Below, one piece after another: positions 6,813 through 9,624 of a stretch of DNA of 9,624 nt. This DNA comes from a bacterium (GTDB taxonomy: Bacteria > Patescibacteriota > Microgenomatia > UBA1400 > PJMF01): NCBI GenBank assembly GCA_017431585.1, contig JAFRKU010000030.1, positions 1-9,624 of the forward strand. Direction: 5' to 3'. Each line of letters starts with the position of its first letter. Within the stretch, counting starts at the first letter, position 1. The position numbers were made by a program, and so were the translations under genes. A model generated the notes under the pieces. That model worked only from the letters and a program-made list of their open reading frames with translations, ran no database searches and was not told the origin of the DNA.

Positions 6813-6860
6813 AAATGACGAAAAGCGACAAATGTGACCAAAAGTGACAAAAATTACTTG

Positions 6861-6886
6861 AATTATCGCAAAAAAATGCGGTAATT
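6861..6886. promoter_or_regulatory. Hairpin/inverted repeat at the -35 region of the 6920 promoter
   Basis: AATTATCGCA (6861-6870) pairs with TGCGGTAATT (6877-6886) over 10 bp with one G-U, around an A6 loop. The right arm falls where a -35 element would be for the -10 at 6904. It may be an operator. No T run follows on the + strand, so a terminator role for trpS is unlikely. Confidence 0.5.
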
Positions 6887-6900
6887 GATGGGGAAAGATG

Positions 6901-6909
6901 TGGTATAAT
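6901..6909 (+). promoter_or_regulatory. Extended -10 promoter of the 6920 gene
   Basis: TGGTATAAT is identical to the trpS element. Ten bases separate it from the ATG at 6920, so the predicted leader is about 4 nt and contains no Shine-Dalgarno sequence. No clear -35 is present. Confidence 0.7.
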
Positions 6910-6919
6910 ACAGTCATTC

Positions 6920-7402
6920 ATGCTTAAATTGTTAGGTAAATTGAACCATCGGTTGCTAATGCAAGTGGATATACCGTCAAAAGTGTACATTTCAGAGTAT
7001 AATTGGCGACACATTGAGTGCAAACATCCGGAAAGTGTACTGGAAATCGTAGGTATTATACGACAGCCGGAGAGATATACTTGGTCATCTAAAGGCCAAA
7101 GGCTATTGGTGTATCGGTACAAACGTGACAAACAAGGACAGATTGTGACCATGTCGAGGCTGGTGCTCAAACCGATGAAACGGGATAATTGTACCTATGT
7201 GAACACTTGTGTAACCACTAATGAACCACGAAATATTCGCAAATGGATGCGTGAAAGTCAGGAAATTGAATCTGGAAGGACTGGCGAACCTTCATCTCCA
7301 ATTGGCGCAGAAGCCAGTTTATCTTCTACCTCAGATCAAGATCTGAGCTTGATTATATCACGTGGCTTGCAATTTGTCAAGGGGTGTGGTATGGACGGAT
7401 AA
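6920..7402 (+). CDS. Small basic protein, possible BECR-fold (PBECR-like) nuclease
   Basis: This 160-residue protein has no signal peptide or membrane segment. Residues about 20-105 follow a pattern seen in PBECR/RelE-like nuclease domains of phage and mobile-element proteins: VYISEYNW, then H31 and an H36-P37-E38 motif, then GIIRQPERY, then a strand-rich basic part (RLLVYRYKRDKQGQIV, RLVLKPMKRDN) and YVNTCVTT. The match is by pattern only; a BrnT-like or DUF domain is the alternative. The last 50 residues are Ser/Gly/Glu-rich and look disordered. Base composition is lower in GC than its neighbours (26 of 60 in 7021-7080 against 38 of 60 in 6061-6120), and ATA and AGA codons are more frequent, which suggests acquisition. 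No obvious antitoxin gene adjoins it. A perfect 8-bp inverted repeat (7330-7337 with 7340-7347) lies in the 3' part. Confidence 0.6.
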   Translation: MLKLLGKLNHRLLMQVDIPSKVYISEYNWRHIECKHPESVLEIVGIIRQPERYTWSSKGQRLLVYRYKRDKQGQIVTMSRLVLKPMKRDNCTYVNTCVTTNEPRNIRKWMRESQEIESGRTGEPSSPIGAEASLSSTSDQDLSLIISRGLQFVKGCGMDG

Positions 7403-7455
7403 CACTGTGTATGGCTTAGCGTGCGAGATTATTAATTTACCAGGCTGGAATAGTG

Positions 7456-8520
7456 TTATTGCAAGATTTCGGCTGCTTGGACGATGAAGGCTTCGCGGTG
7501 GGCGAGCTGGTCTTGGTATTCTTGCCGCCAGGCGAGGGCGTTGCGCTCCACTTGGCGGGCGAGGGCTTCGTATTGTAAAGTGGGCTGACTATCGCGATCG
7601 AGCAAGCTAAAGCCGGCGAAAGGCCCAGGATCGCCGCGCAAAACGAAAGGCGTGATACCTAAAATGTGTTCGTCGTTCCAGATGTGTTCGTTGGCATAAG
7701 CATAGTAGTCGTACAAATATTTTTTGGTGCGGGCGGTGGCTTGCCAGCCGGTTTCGGTGATAAACGTGGACCATTCGCGACCGGTGCGTTCTTGTAACCA
7801 GGCGAGTTCATAGGTGTAACCACTTAATTTATTCTGGCCGGTGTCGGTGGGGGAGCTGGAAAAAGCGGGATTGGGATAGGAGTGGGAATTCCAGGCATCC
7901 AAATGAGCAAAAAGGTCTGGTTCGGCTTCGAGCATGCCGGACAAATAGTGAAAGGCTTCCCAGGTGTCGGGGCCATTGGGGGCAGCGAGGTCCATGGCGC
8001 CGGGTAAAACTTTGTAATCGGCTGGCTCGGTGTGGGCCCAGGCGGCGGTGAAGCGCAAGGCGGCGGCGTAGGAAGCCGGATCGAGTTGCCCGCCCCATTC
8101 GCTGGCGTGATTGGGTTCATTGAAAACAATGATGTATCGCTCTGATTTGGGCCAGGTGAGTGAGTTGAGAAAATCAAAGTAGCTTAAAATTTGGCCACGA
8201 GTGGGGATGGCCCAGGCGTCTGAGCTGGGATCGTATTGGGTGACTAGGCGGACGATGGGCTGGATGTGGGCGCGGCGGGCGGTGCGAAAGGCGGCTTGCC
8301 AACGATCGTGCTCGCTTAAATCGTCAAGGGAAAGCGTCATGGTGACGTAGGTCCAGCGGTCGCGGTTGTCGGCGGTTTTGATGAGGCGGGCGGCGTCGGC
8401 CATTTCTTCGGGGTGTAAAATGTGGACGCCCAGATTGGGAATGGCGGCCCGGGCGGGCCGGACGAAAGCGAGGGCGACGAGCGTCCAGAGGAAAAAGTTG
8501 GTGACAAATTTTGGCCACAT
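7456..8520 (-). CDS. Secreted TIM-barrel glycoside hydrolase-like protein (clan GH-A type)
   Basis: This is a predicted exported glycosidase of 354 residues. A signal peptide occupies residues 1-25 (hydrophobic core FFLWTLVALAFV, cleavage near RPARA). The mature part reads as a (beta/alpha)8 barrel with the clan GH-A arrangement: an acid/base candidate E135 in VFNEPNHASEWGG, and a nucleophile candidate E256 in FITETGW, 121 residues on. Supporting barrel strands include IPNLGVHIL at the start, IQPIVRLVTQY, LDAWNSHSYPNP and GITPFVL. The protein lacks an evident carbohydrate-binding module or anchor. The family (GH5, GH39 or a related unclassified group) and the sugar substrate cannot be fixed from sequence. 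It is convergent with the 6920 gene (53-nt gap) and divergent from the 8627 gene. Its ATG lies at the predicted transcription start. Confidence 0.85.
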   Translation of the reverse strand: MWPKFVTNFFLWTLVALAFVRPARAAIPNLGVHILHPEEMADAARLIKTADNRDRWTYVTMTLSLDDLSEHDRWQAAFRTARRAHIQPIVRLVTQYDPSSDAWAIPTRGQILSYFDFLNSLTWPKSERYIIVFNEPNHASEWGGQLDPASYAAALRFTAAWAHTEPADYKVLPGAMDLAAPNGPDTWEAFHYLSGMLEAEPDLFAHLDAWNSHSYPNPAFSSSPTDTGQNKLSGYTYELAWLQERTGREWSTFITETGWQATARTKKYLYDYYAYANEHIWNDEHILGITPFVLRGDPGPFAGFSLLDRDSQPTLQYEALARQVERNALAWRQEYQDQLAHREAFIVQAAEILQ

Positions 8521-8526
8521 GGGGAT

Positions 8527-8535
8527 ATTGTATCA
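8527..8535 (-). promoter_or_regulatory. Extended -10 promoter giving a leaderless glycosidase message
   Basis: On the minus strand TGATACAAT is an extended -10 with one mismatch to TATAAT. Six bases separate it from the ATG at 8520, placing the predicted first transcribed base on the A of the start codon. No -35 is evident. Confidence 0.6.
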
Positions 8536-8588
8536 CACTTAGCAAGAGAGCTGGAGATGACAGGGAAGAATTGATCTATTTTGACCAC

Positions 8589-8617
8589 TTGCTCAAAAAA
8601 AGTTGTCGTGATAAAAT
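8589..8617 (+). promoter_or_regulatory. Promoter of the acidic-protein gene
   Basis: TTGCTC (8589-8594) and TAAAAT (8612-8617) are spaced by 17 bp, and the -10 is preceded by TGA (extended). The predicted start is near 8624, three bases before the ATG at 8627. It is divergent from the glycosidase promoter within the same 106-base gap. Confidence 0.6.
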
Positions 8618-8626
8618 GGATGTCTG

Positions 8627-9624
8627 ATGTTAGCTGATAGCGAAAAAATGAATAATCAGCCTCAAAACGAGCGTTTGCTGATGGTAAGCGATCATACTTT
8701 TTCAGATCGGTTGACCTGGCAGGAGGGGGAGAGCGCGGCCAGCCGGCAGTTGCAACAAACTTTGCTGGGTGGACGGCCGTTTTTACCGAGCGGCGAGGTG
8801 TCAGTGCTCACAAGGGAATCCGAGGAAGTTAGTGAGAAAAAAACTGATAAACAGGCACTTTTGCGCAATATGCATTCGCTTTTGGGCAATGAACAAACGG
8901 ATGGTGACCAGGCGAGCGATTTGCTAGACCGTTATCAGGCGCTCAAGCAGGAAGCGGCAGCGCCAGCGCCCAGTATCGAGTTGCCAGAGGTGGCGACGGT
9001 GGCAGCAGTACCGCCAGCGCGAGAGGAAATCACGGTTAATCCGCGGCCGGTGGAAGTATTTGCAGACGAAGAAACAACAGCAGAGGTGGTGGCCGGGACG
9101 GCGGATACAGACGATATCCGGGCCGGCGAAGCGAGTAGCGAGCCAAGCGAGGAGACGACGGCGGAGTTTTCCATTCCAGTGCCAGAGGTGGCTTTGGATT
9201 TGACGCCGCCAACATTGGAGACGACCACAGAAGCAGCGGCAAAAGATGTGCCAGTGGTAGCGCCGGTGACGCCTGAAGCGACTTTGCCGGCCGAGGTGGA
9301 AGAGCATATCCGGGGGACGACGGCGGATTCGGTGGAAGACGAAAAATTGCCGGAAACAGCGCAAAAATTGGTGGTGTATGAAATTGGCGAGGACGGGAAA
9401 ATTAGCCAGACGCCAGTGGAAACGGCGGCGCCGGGTGAGGTAGCGCTGGTGGCGGAGACTGACAAAACCGACGAAAATAGCACCAAAGAGCCGGAAATAG
9501 CGGCTGCACCGCAGGAAAATGATCAGGAGGCATCAGAAACGGCGCCAGAGGCGACGGATGAGGTCGGCGAGGTGGAGAGCGAAAAAGCCGAAAATGAGCC
9601 GTCTTATCAAGACGTGCTAGACGA
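8627..9624 (+). CDS. Acidic, low-complexity protein of unknown function (3' end outside the window)
   Basis: An open frame from ATG 8627 runs to the window edge without a stop, giving 332 codons. I do not recognise it. There is no signal peptide or membrane segment in the visible part. Residues 1-110 are mixed, with short possibly helical segments such as RLTWQEGESAASRQLQQTLL and DLLDRYQALKQEA. From about 110 onward it becomes Glu/Ala/Pro/Val/Thr-rich with very few aromatic residues, reading as a long negatively charged disordered linker. One compact segment, KLVVYEIGEDGKISQTPVE, interrupts it. Such a linker usually connects a short N-terminal part to a folded C-terminal domain, which would lie beyond the window (inference). 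No Shine-Dalgarno sequence precedes the ATG; the promoter predicts a 3-nt leader. An ATG at 8648 is an alternative start. Confidence 0.8.
   Translation, partial: MLADSEKMNNQPQNERLLMVSDHTFSDRLTWQEGESAASRQLQQTLLGGRPFLPSGEVSVLTRESEEVSEKKTDKQALLRNMHSLLGNEQTDGDQASDLLDRYQALKQEAAAPAPSIELPEVATVAAVPPAREEITVNPRPVEVFADEETTAEVVAGTADTDDIRAGEASSEPSEETTAEFSIPVPEVALDLTPPTLETTTEAAAKDVPVVAPVTPEATLPAEVEEHIRGTTADSVEDEKLPETAQKLVVYEIGEDGKISQTPVETAAPGEVALVAETDKTDENSTKEPEIAAAPQENDQEASETAPEATDEVGEVESEKAENEPSYQDVLD

Larger units (their letters stand above)
6542..6919. other. Repeat-rich intergenic region with no gene
   Basis: About 380 bases between trpS and the next gene hold no credible coding sequence on either strand. 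In order they contain an 11-bp tandem triplet (6557-6589), a long imperfect palindrome (6616-6737), an isolated TTGACA at 6752-6757, an 11-bp iteron array with degenerate continuation (6769-6849), a hairpin (6861-6886), and the extended -10 promoter of the next gene. Each is described separately. A long minus-strand open frame crosses it but is antisense to genes on both sides. Confidence 0.85.

Noticed and set aside
6877..6900. The 6861-6886 hairpin as a trpS terminator
   Set aside because: No T run follows on the + strand, and it is more than 300 bases from the trpS stop, next to the next gene's promoter.
5965..7170. Minus-strand open frame of 401 codons across trpS, the intergenic repeats and the 6920 gene
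   Set aside because: It is antisense to two better-supported genes. Its middle is translated palindromic repeat and it shows no domain.
7330..7347. Perfect 8-bp inverted repeat near the end of the 6920 gene as a terminator
   Set aside because: It is inside the coding sequence, has a 2-nt spacer, and no T tract follows.

Overview
The window looks like a chromosomal segment from a small-genome bacterium, most plausibly a Candidate Phyla Radiation (Patescibacteria) member. This is inferred from gene content and style: a compact rpsF-ssb-rpsR cluster with no rplI after it, short genes with overlapping ends, a large unrecognised secreted protein, and strong extended -10 promoters set directly on start codons. 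I cannot place the lineage from sequence alone. TGA serves as a normal stop (ssb, rpsR, trpS), so the UGA-glycine code of Gracilibacteria/Absconditabacteria is excluded.

Layout. (1) 40-1809 encodes a 589-residue secreted protein of unknown function, closed by a hairpin terminator at 1828-1856. (2) An extended -10 promoter at 1868-1876 starts a five-gene run on the + strand: rpsF (S6), ssb, rpsR (S18), a membrane-anchored S41 carboxyl-terminal processing protease, and a membrane-anchored trypsin-fold protease whose start overlaps the S41 gene by 56 bases. (3) trpS has its own promoter with the ATG at about the predicted transcription start. It encodes a tryptophanyl-tRNA synthetase carrying an extra C-terminal EMAPII/Arc1p-type tRNA-binding domain. 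(4) 6542-6919 is a gene-free stretch dense in repeats: a tandem 11-mer triplet, a 122-base imperfect palindrome, a four-copy 11-bp iteron array, and a hairpin next to a promoter. (5) 6920-7402 is an AT-richer small gene, tentatively a BECR-fold (PBECR-like) nuclease. (6) On the - strand, 7456-8520 encodes a secreted TIM-barrel glycoside-hydrolase-like protein. (7) A divergent promoter drives a highly acidic, disordered-looking protein that starts at 8627 and runs off the window.

How it fits together. Genes inside the long operon generally have purine-rich Shine-Dalgarno-like sequence before their starts, strong for rpsF and the trypsin-like protease and weak for others. Four promoter-proximal genes (trpS, 6920, 7456-8520 complement, 8627) lack one and have predicted leaders of about 0-4 nt, so two initiation modes appear to coexist. 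The ribosomal and replication genes are followed by two envelope proteases, which suggests co-expression of protein quality control with growth genes. The 6542-7402 block stands apart in base composition and repeat content and is the best candidate for acquired DNA. No complete novel defence system or CRISPR array is visible.
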